Shown piece by piece: positions 1-42,391 of a DNA stretch of 64,000 bases (position 1 is the first letter of the stretch; every line of letters starts with the position of its first letter). The DNA comes from Eublepharis macularius. Taxonomy: Eukaryota; Chordata; Lepidosauria; Squamata; Eublepharidae. The stretch is from positions 16,006,001 through 16,070,000 of the forward strand of contig NC_072805.1 of NCBI RefSeq assembly GCF_028583425.1. The letters run 5' to 3'. The notes below the pieces were generated by a model. The model saw only the letters and a program-made list of their open reading frames with translations, was not told the origin of the DNA and searched no databases. A program made the position numbers and the translations under genes.

Positions 1-383
1 CAACAAACATGAAACAGATATCAGTGTATGAGCCAGAGAATTCTACACAGGGCAGAATTTCCTGCAGACAAAATGTGGAATTCTGATACCAGAAGCAGGG
101 CTGGACATGTCTCAAGGTAAATCTGGCAACTGTTCAGCGCAGTTGTGGCATCATGTGGTGCAAGAAAGCATAAACCCAGCACAATTTCTCCTTCTGTGCA
201 TTTTCTGCTTCATTGATAATGACTAGCACAGCGAAGAAGCACTTTTAATGCAATTTTTTAAATACAGAACAAATATCTCTTAATTATATATGGAACAACT
301 AATGCCTCTGTCTTGAGAGAAGGGATTAGACATTAGGAATAAATAAGCAAGGAACCTGCAAGTAATTGCGTTTTTGGAGGGGG

Positions 384-891
384 TAGGGTTGCCAGTCCTC
401 CGGTGATGGTGGGAGATCCCCCGCTCCCACCCTCCACCTCCCGCCCCTGCTTACCTGGCCAGCGGAGGAGATATGGGCCTCCCGAGAGTGCTCTCCCGGG
501 CAGCCCAGCATGTTCCCATGGGCCCAACCTGGCCTTATTCAGGCCCCTGGATTGGGCCTGAATAAGCTTGGAGCACGGGAGTGCTCCCGTGCTCTGTAGT
601 GGCTTGTTCTGGGCAGATTCGAGCCCAAATTGGGCTGCTGCGAAGCACCCCCTCACCCAACAGTGGGCCATTTTGGTCTGGAAAAGCCCAAATCTGGCCT
701 GAATCAGGCTCGATTCGGCCTTCTTATGGAGCATGTGAGCACTCCCGGGGGCGGCCACAGGCCACAATGATGATGAAGTGATGTCATCATACGGGCCAGG
801 GAGCATGCACACACTTTGCATGTGCACAACAGACAACAGGGCAGGTCAGTGCTGAGTCCCCCACCTCCCGCTGGGAGGACCTAGCAACTCT
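384..891. mobile_element. GC-rich non-autonomous DNA transposon, hAT-like
   Basis: The ends are inverted copies: AGGGTTGCCAGTCCTCC on the left and the complement of AGAGTTGCTAGGTCCTCCC on the right. Flanks GGAGGGGG and GGGGGGGG could be an 8-bp target duplication but are too simple to be sure. The inside is a chain of short hairpins built from TGTGGAGCAC/GAGTGCTCC and GGGCCTGAAT-type words. Confidence 0.5.
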
Positions 892-1081
892 GGGGGGGGG
901 GTCACTTCATTTCCCTCGTATCCCTTCCCCACAGTATGTTCTCTTTTTCTCCTCCTGTCAACCCACATATTCTTTCTTTTCCCTGCTTCCTTCTCTTCTT
1001 CCCACTCACCAATCAACGTTTCTTTTATCTGCTCTCTTTATCTTCAGTTTTATTTATTATTTGCTTCATTAATATCCTGTT

Positions 1082-1285
1082 TTTCTCCCCAGTGGACACC
1101 CAAAGCAGCTTTCATGGTTCTCCTTTCCTTTATTTTATCCTCACAACAACCTAGAGAGGTAGGTTAAACTGAGAGTGTCTGACTGGCCCAAGGTCACCCA
1201 TTGAGCTTCCATGGCAGAGTGGGGATTCAAACCTGGTTTTCCCAGATTCTAGTCTGACACTTTAACCAACACACCGCACTGGACC
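1082..1285 (-). mobile_element. MIR-like tRNA SINE, reversed and old
   Basis: Contains CCAAGGTCACCCA and GGATTCAAACCTGG, the complements of the tRNA B-box region and the TGACCTTGGG core shared by the plus-strand copies. Confidence 0.5.
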
Positions 1286-1920
1286 TCAGGTTTCCCTCCT
1301 TCCATCTCCTGTTTGCCTCTCCAGGAGAAAAGTCTGCACAATTTGCATGGTACCAAGTTACCTGGTTGATGTTACTGACCTGGCTCTGGCGAGTCCTCCC
1401 TCCAAGGCAGAAGGGAAGAGAACAGGGGTGGCCTTTCAGGCCAAAAAAACCCCTGGAAAGGGCCCCATACCCACCCTTTTACTGATAAACTCAGGGCTGA
1501 AGCCTGGCAATATTGTTGTGGTTGCTTAGTAACCCCCACAATAGCCACTGAGATCTCCTTTCTTAAAGATATAGGCACTACTGCTGCTTTTGGGGAAAGG
1601 GTTAACCCATCAATTTTATTTAGATCTCATATTTTTCTGCAAACTTGGAGCTTTTCTTAGGTTTGTAGAAAGATACGTCTTTCCTGTTCATACTTCCACA
1701 CTCTAGATTTAAGTATCCACAGATGGGGCCATGTCAAGAATTAGATATATTGATTGATGTGAGAGAATAGTGGTGCAAGTCCTCTTTGTTTTGGACCCCC
1801 CTAAGCTGTCACCTCAACCAGAAACCTGACTTTTAAAAAACTTATTTCCCAGACATTGAAAATAGTGTGTTTTTTGGTATGAGATCTTTAACCTGTCTAT
1901 CACTGACAGAAGACTCGTGA

Positions 1921-2400
1921 CTAGGTTTGCCAGGTCCCCCTGTCCTCCCAGCGGGAGGTGAGGGCCCCAGCACCTACCTGCTCCTGGAAATGACATCATC
2001 ATGCAAGCCACAGCCGTCCCTGGGATTGCTCCAGTGTGTGTGGGGGGGGGGTTGATTTGGGCCTGAATAGACCCGGATCAGGCCCAAATTGACCTGTAAC
2101 GGGCAGCTGTGGAGCATTGGAGTGTTCCTGCACTCCACAGTGGCATGATCCGGGCCCAAAGCAGGCCAAAGCAGGCCAAATTGGGCCCGAATTGGCCTGG
2201 AATGGGCCGCTGTGGAGCACAAGAGCGCTCCCACGCTCTGTAGCAGCCCAATCCAGCCCGATCTGGGCCAATTCAGGCCCAAATCGGCCCGATTCGAGAC
2301 AATTTGGGCCTGGATTGGGCCTGCAGGAGTGTGCTGTGCTGCCCAGAAGCATGACATGCCACCCAGGAGCATGCCCCTGGGAGCCCTGTGCGATTATAAG
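1921..2400. mobile_element. Second GC-rich hairpin element, same family as 384-891
   Basis: Left end TAGGTTTGCCAGGTCCCCCT, interior of GGGCCCGAATTGG- and TGTGGAGCAC-type repeats. The right terminus is not clearly preserved. Confidence 0.45.
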
Positions 2401-3846
2401 CAATTAATTGCTTACATTTGCTTATGGACAAAAGAAAGAGCTCTGAAGATAAGAACATTATTCTGTATTTTTACTTCTTTAACAAGCCATTAGCATGATA
2501 ATTAAACAGAAGTCAAGTGAGACTTTAAAGACTAACAAGGTTTATTCCAGTACTAGCAGTCTGACCTCCTCATTCTGCTTAACAGCTCCATTTTTCGCTG
2601 CACTCACATGTTTTCTGATGAGTTATTTCTGCTAGAAAAAGACAACTGTTGCTTTAATTGCAAATAGCAGTGGGTAGCGGACACCTGGGGCAAGATGTTC
2701 TGATTTCCTTTATTTTTGGCACTGCAAATCCCACAATTATCCTGAAGGTATTCACCAATTTTGAGGCTTTTAGCTTATTTTCTGATGAGTTATGTCTGCC
2801 ACAGACAGATGGACAGGTGGACAGACATTCTTTTTATTTTTATAAATAAACTGTTGAGGATTGGATTCCACTTCTCTGGATGCATTTCATGAATACTCAG
2901 GCAGCAAACATGAAGTTATTTTTTAAAAAAGAAAACAAAGTGATGTTTTGCAATAACCTGGCTGGTGTTTTAGATAAAGGTGCTTGTTATTGGGTAGTAG
3001 AGATGATGCTATTACAGTTCTATGCTTGTAGGGACTGAACCCCAGTTATTTGGAGCCATTTTTAAAAATTAATTGAGATGCAGTCCTTATTAAAATGTCT
3101 CCATTTGTTTGAGTTTATTCCATTTCCAGGGGTAAATAATGGGGGAAGGGACAGATCCGAAATATAATTTGACCAATCTTACAGCGAGTCTCACATTCAC
3201 CTGGGGGTGGGGGAGTAAAGTTTCATCGCTTCCTCCAGGAAATTCCAGCATAAGAGTCTCTATATATACACTCCAAAAACCCTGCTGCTGACTTCCAGCT
3301 ATTGGTTGTTTGGAAGAAATACTAGACTGCGTGGTACTGAATCTGACTAGCACGTGATCCCTGTTTAGATTAAACATGCCGACTGAGGACACTCTTCAAG
3401 TACGCATATAAAGTAATATCAGTTTGTTGTAGTGACGGATTCTTGGCCAGAACGACAGTGGTGTGACATCCTCAGTTATATACCAGCATTCCTGTTCCGC
3501 TATTATCATAAAATGCCTTCAAAACTAACTGGAGGATTCTGCCTGTGTGATTCTGGTTAAAAGACAGCCCCACTTGGATCACTTATTCACATCCTGGTTT
3601 TGGAGACAAAAAGGCCCTAAACAACTTCGGACCGAGGACTTGGAGGGCCTCCTCTTCCTGTACTGTTCAGTTAAGATCTGCCTCCCAAGCCCTGCTCTCT
3701 ATGATCACACTTGCAGAGGTGAGGTTGATGAAGACCAAAGGCAGGGCTTTTTCAGTGGTGGCACCACACCTTTGGAATGACCTTCCCCTTGCAACTTGCC
3801 TGGCAACTTACTGTCCCTTAAAACATTTCTTTTTTGTACAGTCTCT

Positions 3847-4217
3847 GAGAGCCAGTTTGGTGTAGTGATTAAGAGCAGCAGGATGCTAATCTGGAGAGCC
3901 AGGTTTGATTCCCCACTCTTCTGCTTGAAGCCATCTGGGTGACCTTGGGTCAGTCACAGCTTCTAGGAGCTCTCTCAGGGCCAAGCTACACATGACAAAT
4001 GACACTTGAACGGCAAGTGGATTGAGTGGAAGGCAAGTGAACAGGGAGAAATACACTTGCTGTTCAAGTGTCATTCATCATGTGTAGCTTGGCCCTCAGC
4101 CCCATCCTCTTCACAGGGTGATTGTCGTAAGGAATAATAACACACCTTGTAAATCACTCTGAATGGGTGTTAAGTTATCCTAAAGGGCAGTGTATAAAAT
4201 CGAATGTTGTTGTTATA
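3847..4217 (+). mobile_element. MIR-like SINE carrying a MITE insertion
   Basis: tRNA-like head GAGAGCCAGTTTGGTGTAGT, B box GGTTTGATTCCCC, core GTGACCTTGGGTCAGTCACA and an L2-like tail CTAAAGGGCAGTGTATAAA. Split at 3978-4095 by a 118-bp MITE. Confidence 0.8.
3978..4095. mobile_element. 118-bp MITE, family H1 (Harbinger-like)
   Basis: Near-palindrome with ends GGGCCAAGCTACACATGA... and the complement ...TCATGTGTAGCTTGGCCC; flanked by TCA on both sides (3-bp target duplication). It lies inside a SINE, proving transposition after that SINE. Confidence 0.85.
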
Positions 4218-5004
4218 TGGATTCCATCTTTTAAATCGTCAAGGACTCTTTCACACGTATAATTTTAGGCTGCTGGAGGGCATTTTTTCTTCAGGCTGTT
4301 GGCAACTCAGGCACTGTAGTTTTAGCATCTGAGGTTTCCTGTGTAGCAGTCCCTTGGACACCGCAGCAGTTGCTTCACTCCATGCCTGCCTGCTCATTTC
4401 TGAGTATCGGACCTCAGACCTGAAAAAAGGCCTTTTTCCCCTGGCCAGTTGGCACCTCTCACTCAGGACCTGAAGGACTTTCTGAGGCCAAAAGTGTTGC
4501 AAGAACTCACCCAGTTCTTGCACCCGTCTTTTGTGTGCCCTGCATTGAACCCAGCTTTCTTCTGATAAGGCCCCCTCTTCCCTTCCCCAGACCTTCAACT
4601 GCTGAACATTGCAACCCAATGTAGGAAAGTCTTCTTAGGTTCAGCTTTCTCTACACCATTTAAAGTAAAATATTAATCTGAGTTACCCTTGATAACAGCA
4701 CTGAAGTCAATAGGCTTAGAAGGGCGTAACTCCGCCTGAGCAATGCACTGCTAAGCACCTTTAATTCCAAACATCACAAATGCCTCCTTTCTCCTCCTTC
4801 TCCACTGTTTATTATTCCGTAAGGCATACAGTAGTACAAAAAAAAGGTATTTGAATCTTAAATTTCAGCAATTGACTCCTGTGCCAACATGGACATGTAG
4901 AAACAACACATGGACAGCAACACGCTTGCTCCCTGCTTTGTAAATGCACTCCAAATACATTTCCTTGACCAATATGCACACAAGCAATTTCACCACCATG
5001 TGAT

Positions 5005-6755
5005 GAGGCCTACCACATGCCACCTGGACCAGTGTCCGTCGTGGCTGGTGAAACTATGGACGAACTATGGGGTACCTTGGAGGCTATTATTAATCTGTCC
5101 TTGAGCTCTGGGATTTTTCCTGGGGTGTTGAGGGAGGCTGTGGTACAGCCCCTGCTGAGGAAACCTTCACTGGATCCCACCGACCCAGTCAGTTACCACC
5201 CAGTTTTGAACCTCCCATTTCTGGGTAAGGTGATTGAGCTGGCAGCGGAGAAACAGTTGCAGAGTTTCCTAAAGGATACCTCAACCTTGGACCCCTTCCA
5301 GTCCGGTTGTCACCCGGGATATGGGACGGAGACATTGCTGGTCGCCCTTACAGATGATCTTCGCAGACAGCTGGATCGAGGCGGATCGGCGCTGCTGATA
5401 TTACTAGATCCCTTGGCAGTGTTTGATATGGTCGATTATGATCTTCTAACCCAGTGCCTTGCCGATGTGGGGATTCAAGGGACAGCATTACAGTGGCTTG
5501 TCTCCTTCATGGTCGAGGACAGAGGGTGGCACAGGGGGAGAAGTTGTCATCCTGCTGTCCACTGGTATATGGAGTACCACAGGGAGCAATACTCTCCCCA
5601 CTGCTGTTTAATATCTACATGCGTCCTCTCACCTAGCTGGTGTGAAGTTTTGGACTTGGGTGTCATCAGTATGCGGATGATACCCAGTTATACCTGATGA
5701 TGGACGGACGGCCTGGCTCAGCCCCAGATGCCCTGGAGCATGCTTTTAAAGCCGTGGCTGGATAGTTGAGACAGAGTTGGCTGAAATTCAATCTCACGAA
5801 GACGGAGGTCCTGTACTTGAGTCGTGGGTGCGTGGATTTGGGGCTCTGGGTCCCAGCCCTCAATGCAGTGCCGCTTATGCCAGCTTTGAGAGTCAGGAGC
5901 CTGGGGGTGGTCCTGGATGCCTCACTGAACATGGAGGCCCAGGTCACAGCAGTTGCCAGGTCCTTGTTTATCTATCTTCAGCAGACCAGGCAGCTGCCCC
6001 CTTATCTTTCGACCCACAATTTAACTACAGTGGTCCAAGCAATGGTCACCTCTAGGTTAGACTACTGTAACATGCTCTATGCAGGGTCTGATCCGGCGGT
6101 TACAACTGATCCAAAATGCAGTAGTGCATGTCATCACCGGAGTGTCTGGAGGTGCACATATAACACCAGTATTACGCCAGCTGCATTGGTTACCAGTGGA
6201 GTACCGAATCAGATTCAAGGTTTTGGTACCTCCCTATGTGGACCAGGACCTGAGTATCTGTAGGACTGCCTTTCCCCATATGTGCCCCAGAGACACGCCA
6301 GTCAGGAGATAAGCAACTACGAGTGGTCCCTGGTCCCAGGGAGGCCCACCTGGCCTCAACCAGAGCCAGGGCCTTTTCGATCCTGGCTCCAACCTGATGG
6401 AATGCTCTGTCAAATGAGACCAGGGACCGGCAGGATTTGCTATCCTTCCACCGGGCCTGTAAGACGTCCAAATAGAGGACATTGAGTCCCTCCCTGTATA
6501 GAACCATCCACCACCTAATGGCTGCTCTGCTGAATGTGAACTATTGATTGATGGGTAACAGCGATTGATTGTTTTGGTGCTGCCTTATATAGATTTTTAA
6601 AATATTTAAATATTGTATTATTGTTTTAAGTGATTTTAAATGTATCTAATGTAAATTATTATTGTGTGTTTTAGATGTATGTGATCTGCCCTGAGCCTGC
6701 AGGCTGTGGGAAGGGCGGAATACAAATTGAATTAGATAAATAATAAATAAAATAC
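5005..6755 (+). mobile_element. L2-clade LINE, decayed reverse transcriptase and 3' tail
   Basis: Readable blocks: KPSLDPTDPVSYHPVLNLPF, GTETLLVALTDDL, LLILLDPLAVFDMVDYDLLT (consensus would be LSAAFDTVDHDLL), YADD-region remnant, SLGVVLDASLNMEAQVTAVA and LDYCNMLYAG. Ends in CCTGAGCCTGCAGGCTGTGG-GAAGGGCGG-type L2 tail and a TAAATAA repeat. Several frameshifts and stops. Lies in gene C intron 1. Confidence 0.85.
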
Positions 6756-7772
6756 ACACGAATATCTTCATTTTAAACTACTCAGTTAAAAAAAGGAGGA
6801 GTATCTGAATTTTTGCCCTGTACAATTTTGCCCCATCCTGGTTTTCTTTCTTAATGTTTCCTAACAGGTCAAGTAACAAGAATTTGACATTTCATTGTTT
6901 TACCATCAGGTTTTATTTTAGTTGCCTCCCTCCACCCCCAACCCCCTCGTTATGCAAGTGTCGTCATCATGTCACAGGAGAGCAGAGATCCCTGAAATGC
7001 ACCCTGGTATGCAGAGTGGCACTAGTTGGAACAGACTTTTTTAGCCTTGGTAAGCCACAGAGGGAATCGATTTAAAGGGAAAGAGCCACTCTATGCTGAG
7101 TGGCTGTTTCCAAACAGCCACTCAGCTTCAGGCCAATATTCCAGCTTCTGCCAAAGGGCAAGGGCAAAATCTCAGCATAGATAAGACAATGTCTACGGAA
7201 CAGTGCAATCTTAACTGAAGTTATGCCCTTCTAAGTCTGTTGAAGTCTGTGGGCTTAAAAGTATGTAACTTCTGAGGATTACACTACAAATGGCATTTTT
7301 GATACAAATGTGCAGATAATTTGTAGTCAAGCTTGGTATGAAAACTACGCATAGTGATATGGTCTTCCAAATTAATGACCATGGAACAGATTTTAGAACC
7401 CTTAGGAAGAAATGCACGCTGCCTGTACCTCTGGGTTAGTGGGCATATTATCCTAAAGATAACAGTTCCATAGAGGAAGCCGTGTTAGTCTGTTATGGCC
7501 GAATTAGCATCTTAAAGATTAGGAACATTTTTTTCAGTGTGAGCTTTTGTGACTCGAAGCTCACTTCCTCAGATGCATAGAACTCAACATCAGTCAAGCT
7601 AGGTTAAACACCCTTGCGTTCTTGTGAGTATTTAAGCCAGCTTGATGGATGTACATTTCTAGGCATCTGATGAACTGAGCTGTGACTCACGAAAACTCAA
7701 GCTGAAATAAATGTTGCTAGTCTTTAAGGTGCCACTAGATTTCTGTGTCATGATATTAAGGGTAATAGATTC

Positions 7773-8018
7773 AAGAGAGCCAGTATGGTGTAGTGGTTAA
7801 GAGCGCCGGACCCTAATGTGGAGTTTGATTCCCCACTCCTCCACTTGAAGCCAGCTGGGTGACCTTGGGCTAGTCACAGCTTCTCGGAGCTCTCTCAGCC
7901 CCACCCACCTCACAGGGAGTTTTGTTGTGGGGATAATGATGACATACTTTGTAAACTGCTCTGAGTGGGCATTAAGTTGTCCTGAAGGGCGGTATATAAA
8001 TCGAATGTTGTTGTTGTT
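7773..8018 (+). mobile_element. MIR-like SINE, about 130 bp from gene C exon 1
   Basis: GAGAGCCAGTATGGTGTAGT head, GGGTGACCTTGGGCTAGTCA core, CTGAAGGGCGGTATATAAAT tail, followed by a GTT/ATC simple repeat. Confidence 0.85.
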
Positions 8019-8149
8019 ATAATCATCATCATCATCATCACCCATGCAAGCCCTTCTCCAAACAATGCCATTTTTTGTCTGTTCTATTTCTGCAACAAGG
8101 ACCCAAAACAAAATAACCCAACCAGTTTCTCCCTCTTTAAAAATCTTAC

Positions 8150-8210
8150 CTTCCGCTACCCATGCAGCAAAGATCAGCAGGACCAACCAAAGCCCTTTTC
8201 CACTTGACAT
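8150..8210 (-). CDS. Gene C: exon 1 of a third carboxylesterase (signal peptide)
   Basis: ATG in a strong context (CACCACCATGT) opens MSSGKGLWLVLLIFAAWVAE, a textbook signal peptide, and the exon ends in GAAG before GTAAGAT, phase 1 like gene A exon 1. Position (immediately downstream of gene A on the same strand) and the duplicated upstream flank support a CES gene whose exons 2 onward lie left of the window. No exon 2 (GIPFAKPP-type block) was found in 1-8149. A signal peptide alone does not prove the family. Confidence 0.68.
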
Positions 8211-8324
8211 GGTGGTGAGTCTGCCCAGAGGCACCTGTAATGCAAGTGGTGGATATCTTCCGATAGTCTGCTGAAGTCCAAGGTTCTCTTGAGATAGATA
8301 ATAGAACTTCAGCCCTTGGCAGGT

Positions 8325-9152
8325 TATTGGAAATGGGCCAGAAAAGTAGCTCCGCCTTCTCTGGCAGTCAAAAGGATTTCAAACAACTCAAAAGAACCAC
8401 AACAGAGAAAGAGCTCTAGAAACCACTAGGTGAATTTATTCTTGAGCAGTGATTGGGCCACAGGAGGACACACCAGGGTTAATTGCAAGTTGCCAGTTTA
8501 GCATGCTTTTATTAAAAGCTGCTCTGCGAATCCCAGGAAATGAGCTAAAAAATCATGGAGGACAAATCTGGTACTGTAAATCTGGAAGTCCTTGGATATG
8601 AATCTCCTCTGCCATGCGGGTGGCCTTCTTGACCTTAGTGCCCACTCCCCCATCTACTGTATATGGCAACAGATCTGCAGCCATACAGGATGGTTTTAAG
8701 GACTGCAACAAAACAGAATATGGGAAGGGCTTTCATATTCTATAAAATGTGAATTATCATCACTGCAAGTTGAGAGCCTCTAGTGAAATGCAAGGCGGGG
8801 GAAAGTATAAAGACACCCACCTTATGCACTAATGAAAGTTCGTGATTCCCCGTTTTGTTGACCCCACGGACACTTTTGGCCTTTTGAGTGGGTGCCACCA
8901 TGCAATGGCTACCATGATGCACTGGGCCCACTTTGGAGGCTACAGGTAACAGAGTTGTAACAAAATGGTTCAGGAAGATACTCGAGTAAGGGGTTAGGGA
9001 CTATGGTCTTTACTCCTACTGTGTATCGTTTGTGCTGTCTGTTGCGGTAAGTAGGATCCTACTATGCAATGTTTGCATTGTTTAATGCATCATGTTGATA
9101 CCTTTGCTTCAGTTTTGTTTTCAGATTTCTGCTTGGCTTCAGATCCCTACAA
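8325..9152. repeat. Duplicated 5' flank of gene C (pairs with 51396-52853)
   Basis: Begins about 115 nt upstream of the gene C start codon. Shared stretches include AAATGAGCTAAAAAATCATG, GTTGAGAGCCTCTAGTGAAA, GTAACAAAATGGTTCAGGAA and TTTAATGCATCATGTTGATA. It carries neither of the two insertions present in the partner copy, so those came after the duplication. Confidence 0.88.
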
Positions 9153-9369
9153 TCCAAATCCTATTGCGTTGTTCATTGGATGTCACATCCTGTTGATTGT
9201 ATCGATTTACTGTGTGTAATCTGCCTTGAGAAAGGCAGACTGTAAATAAAGTAAACAAAATCCTCTTATATAAAAGGCAAGCCATATTGATGACGACTCG
9301 CCTTTTATCCGGAGCCTATAGAATCTAGAGGAAAGCGGGCATAACTAGACTTTGCAACATCATTCAAAA

Positions 9370-10370
9370 GGGTATATTTTGCCAAAAAAATCAAGTAGGA
9401 TGCCAAAACAGCATTACAATACCTTGGCTGCAGTATCACCATGTCCACCATGTGGTAACCAAAGTGGACTTAGCAAAAATAATTTATAGAGAACTGAAGC
9501 CTTTTGAAATTATAATAAAAAATAAGTGTTCAAAACAAAGGATTAATCTCAATTATATAAAACAACTGAATCAAGAACAATGGTTAAGGGTTACTCCAAA
9601 CAAAAAGAATGGCAAAAAGACTGCAAGACAACATTGAACCAAAATCAATGGATACATATACATACATATATGTGTGTATGTATGTATCTAAATCTTTAAA
9701 CATTAGATTGCAAGATTTTAAATTAACCACTAGATGGTATCTTACACCTTTAATTTTACACTACTATAAAAATGGTAATGATCCCCCATGTTAGAAAGGA
9801 TGTGGGCAAACTGGAACTTTTATACATTGCTCGTGGTTGTGTGTAAAAATTAAAGCGTTTTGGAAAAAAATTGTACAAACTATAGAATCTATTGCGAAAA
9901 AAATCCCATACAATGCTGAAACCATACTTTTCAACCTCTGGAACCACTCATTGTTACCAACTTTAAGAAAAGAGCTGATAGCTCTACTAATAATGGCCAC
10001 TAAACTTCTTACAGCACAAATGTGGAAAACCAACAAAATACCAACAATCACACAGTGGACAGATAAAGTTGCAATGGACAAAATAGCAGAACAACTAATC
10101 ACAAAGGACAATCCAGACTATCAATCAAGTTTCATGGAAAGATGGTTCCCCTTCTTTAATTATATCACAAACTATACATTCACAAACACAAGCATGCCAA
10201 AAAAATATTCAAATTTTGTTATTTTATTAAATCGGTGATATGCACAACCCTTCATACTAAAAATGTTATGGTTGAATGTTAAACATTAAATGATGGAATT
10301 GTTATTAATGTTGCATGTTAATTTTGTTTCTTGAATTTATTAAATTTAAAAATAAAAAGTTTTTAAAAAG
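9370..10370 (+). mobile_element. L1-clade LINE, 3' end of ORF2
   Basis: RWYLTPLILHYYKNGNDPPC then GTFIHCSWLCVKIKAFWKKI is the C-terminal WHLxxLxxxCWRCG...G-x-x-HCxWxC-FW pattern of L1 ORF2. A 133-codon open piece (9837-10238) remains. Ends in an A-rich tail. Confidence 0.72.
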
Positions 10371-10708
10371 ATACCCCAGAGGCTCCTGGGATGAAGATGA
10401 ACACTGAGTCTCTTCCTTTAAAAATATAAAAACCAGAAGTTTGTCATATCAGCCCTGATTTCAGTTCTTAAAATTCACCAACAGCATTAATTAGTAACCT
10501 CCACCTTGTAGCCAAATTCCCTGACAGCACTTCCTAAATGCTGATCAAAATCACACAAAATTTCTGGTTGATAAAGGATAGCAGTCAAAGCCTCTGATTA
10601 TTTCTCTGCCTTCAGGGCTAAGGCACACTTTGACAAATACAGTTTTCAGTTATCATTTAAGTATTTGATGTCTCAAGACAATAGCAAACCAGCAAATCAC
10701 ATTGCCAG

Positions 10709-40763
<30,055 letters not shown>

Positions 40764-41510
40764 CTTTGCCTCTGGCGAAATGCTTGCTTCTCTCTTTTAA
40801 AGAGTCCAAAGATCTCCAGTTCAGGGTGTGTCTCTACGGGAACTCACAAGAGAGACAAGTGCCTGGAGGAGGAGGCCCAATTTTCCCCCACTCCCTAAGG
40901 CAAAGAACCAGTTTGGAAGTGGTCCAGCTGGTGTCTGACTAACCCCAAAACAACTGAGCAAGAGTTCACAACCTTTGATTTACTTCCAAGGCTGGATAGG
41001 GGGGAAATAGGTATGTATATCTGACATACAACAGAATTCTAGGATGGCAAGACAAATGAATGGGTGACCCACTTTTCTGGGCTTGTACTACCAGAGAAAC
41101 ACTAAAGAAGATGTGCTGTCGAAAGAGGTGGAGGGGAGGAGAGAAAGAAGGAAGGGAACACCGGAGTAGCTGAGACACACCACACATTCAATTAGGGCCA
41201 TTGTCCAAATCCAATCAAATCCATCTCAGACACAGCGAGTCCAGTCCACTTCTTCATTAAGTCCCCGTGTTATACAGAATACATCATCAGGATGTTTTAC
41301 AGAATACATCTTCAGGCTCTCACAAACTCCTGCAGAAAAGAGAAGTGTTTTGGATTCACCATCTCCAGACATTGATGCCTTGGGGATTTATCACATGGGA
41401 GAGATTGCATCATCCTGATACCTTTTCATATAGCTGAACTTTTTTAGGTTGAAGTGCCATCATATCTGTACTGCAGATTGATGTAACACACTCCTATACA
41501 TTGGAAACCA
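40764..41510. other. 5' flank of gene A
   Basis: Upstream region on the minus strand. Apart from the TATA-like word I see no repeat family and no exon. It does not resemble the flank of gene C, so the two genes have different promoters. Confidence 0.4.
40795..40801 (-). promoter_or_regulatory. Possible TATA-like box of gene A
   Basis: Reads TTTAAAA on the minus strand, 32-38 nt upstream of the start codon. If used, the 5' UTR would be only a few bases long, so it may be incidental or the 5' UTR may begin elsewhere. Confidence 0.22.
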
Positions 41511-42391
41511 AGGTCAAATCCACATTCACCCATTACCCGCATGTTTATCGGATATCTTCCGTTTGCTTCCAATCCGCAATTTTTTCCTCTTCGTTCACAT
41601 TCCTGCTTCCAATCCATCTTTCTCACGCATCCCTCCGGTCACACGGCTGCTCGAATACCGCTTTTTGGGGCGGGACCTTTTTTCCCCACCCATTTTTTTA
41701 ATTTTTTTGAGCGCACTTTTCCGTTATTTCGATCTTGCCTTATAAAGAAACATCATTGAAGATAATGATGCCTCTCTTTCCCCCACTGACAGCACTGATG
41801 GCTCTCTCCCGTTTCTTTTTTGGAAATTGGGAAGCATGTGGGAAGCTTTCGTGGGCATTTCCTATGCAGGACAGTTCAGTGCCTGAATTTTACTGAAGTT
41901 TCACTTCCTTGGAGTGTCATTATTTTGATATTTCGTAATTTTGATATTACAGTAAAATAAAATTAAAAAAATAAAAAACAGTTAAAAAGGAAGTTTCGTG
42001 AGTCCGTTCTGAGGATGGATTCACCCCAAAATGATTTTTCAAACTACCAGATTTGATTCAGAAACAGCATAATCAATAAATCCAATGCTATGAAGTCAAA
42101 AACAGTCTTTTGCAGACTACGGAGCACTTGCAAGTTGAATCAGCCAATAGGAACTCTCGGAACGGCCGGAGAGACAGGAAGGGGGGTGGTTTTTAAAAAA
42201 ACCGCGTAAATTGCGCATTGGCCCGTTCACGGCCACCGTGAAACTCCCATTGAAAACCTGTGACCACATATTCGGGAGAAATGCGAATGAAATGCGTCTG
42301 TTTAATGAGGTAATGTGACTGGCACTCGGGATTGCGTGGGGAATGCGGGGAACATGCGACTTAGAATGAGTAATGTGGATTTGCCCCAAGC
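41511..42391. mobile_element. About 880-bp non-autonomous DNA transposon
   Basis: Left end GTCAAATCCACATTCACCCA and right end complement GGGGCAAATCCACATTACTC are inverted copies; the next words CCCGCATG / GTCGCATGTTCCCC also pair. Target duplication not clear. No transposase frame. Confidence 0.55.

Larger units (their letters stand above)
1..8149 (-). other. Presumed intron 1 of gene C
   Basis: No host exon is visible on either strand. It contains GC-rich inverted-repeat elements (384-891, about 1921-2400), an L2 LINE (5005-6755), MIR-like SINEs and a MITE. The pieces 2400-3846, 4220-5000 and 6760-7770 hold only decayed repeat tails and AT-rich unique sequence. Confidence 0.5.

Noticed and set aside
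3090-3392. 100-codon minus-strand ORF
   Set aside because: No recognisable domain, no splice or promoter context, unremarkable composition; probably chance.
3847-3925. tRNA gene (B-box GGTTTGATTCC)
   Set aside because: It is the head of a SINE that recurs at least eight times in the window; no cloverleaf-complete tRNA was seen.
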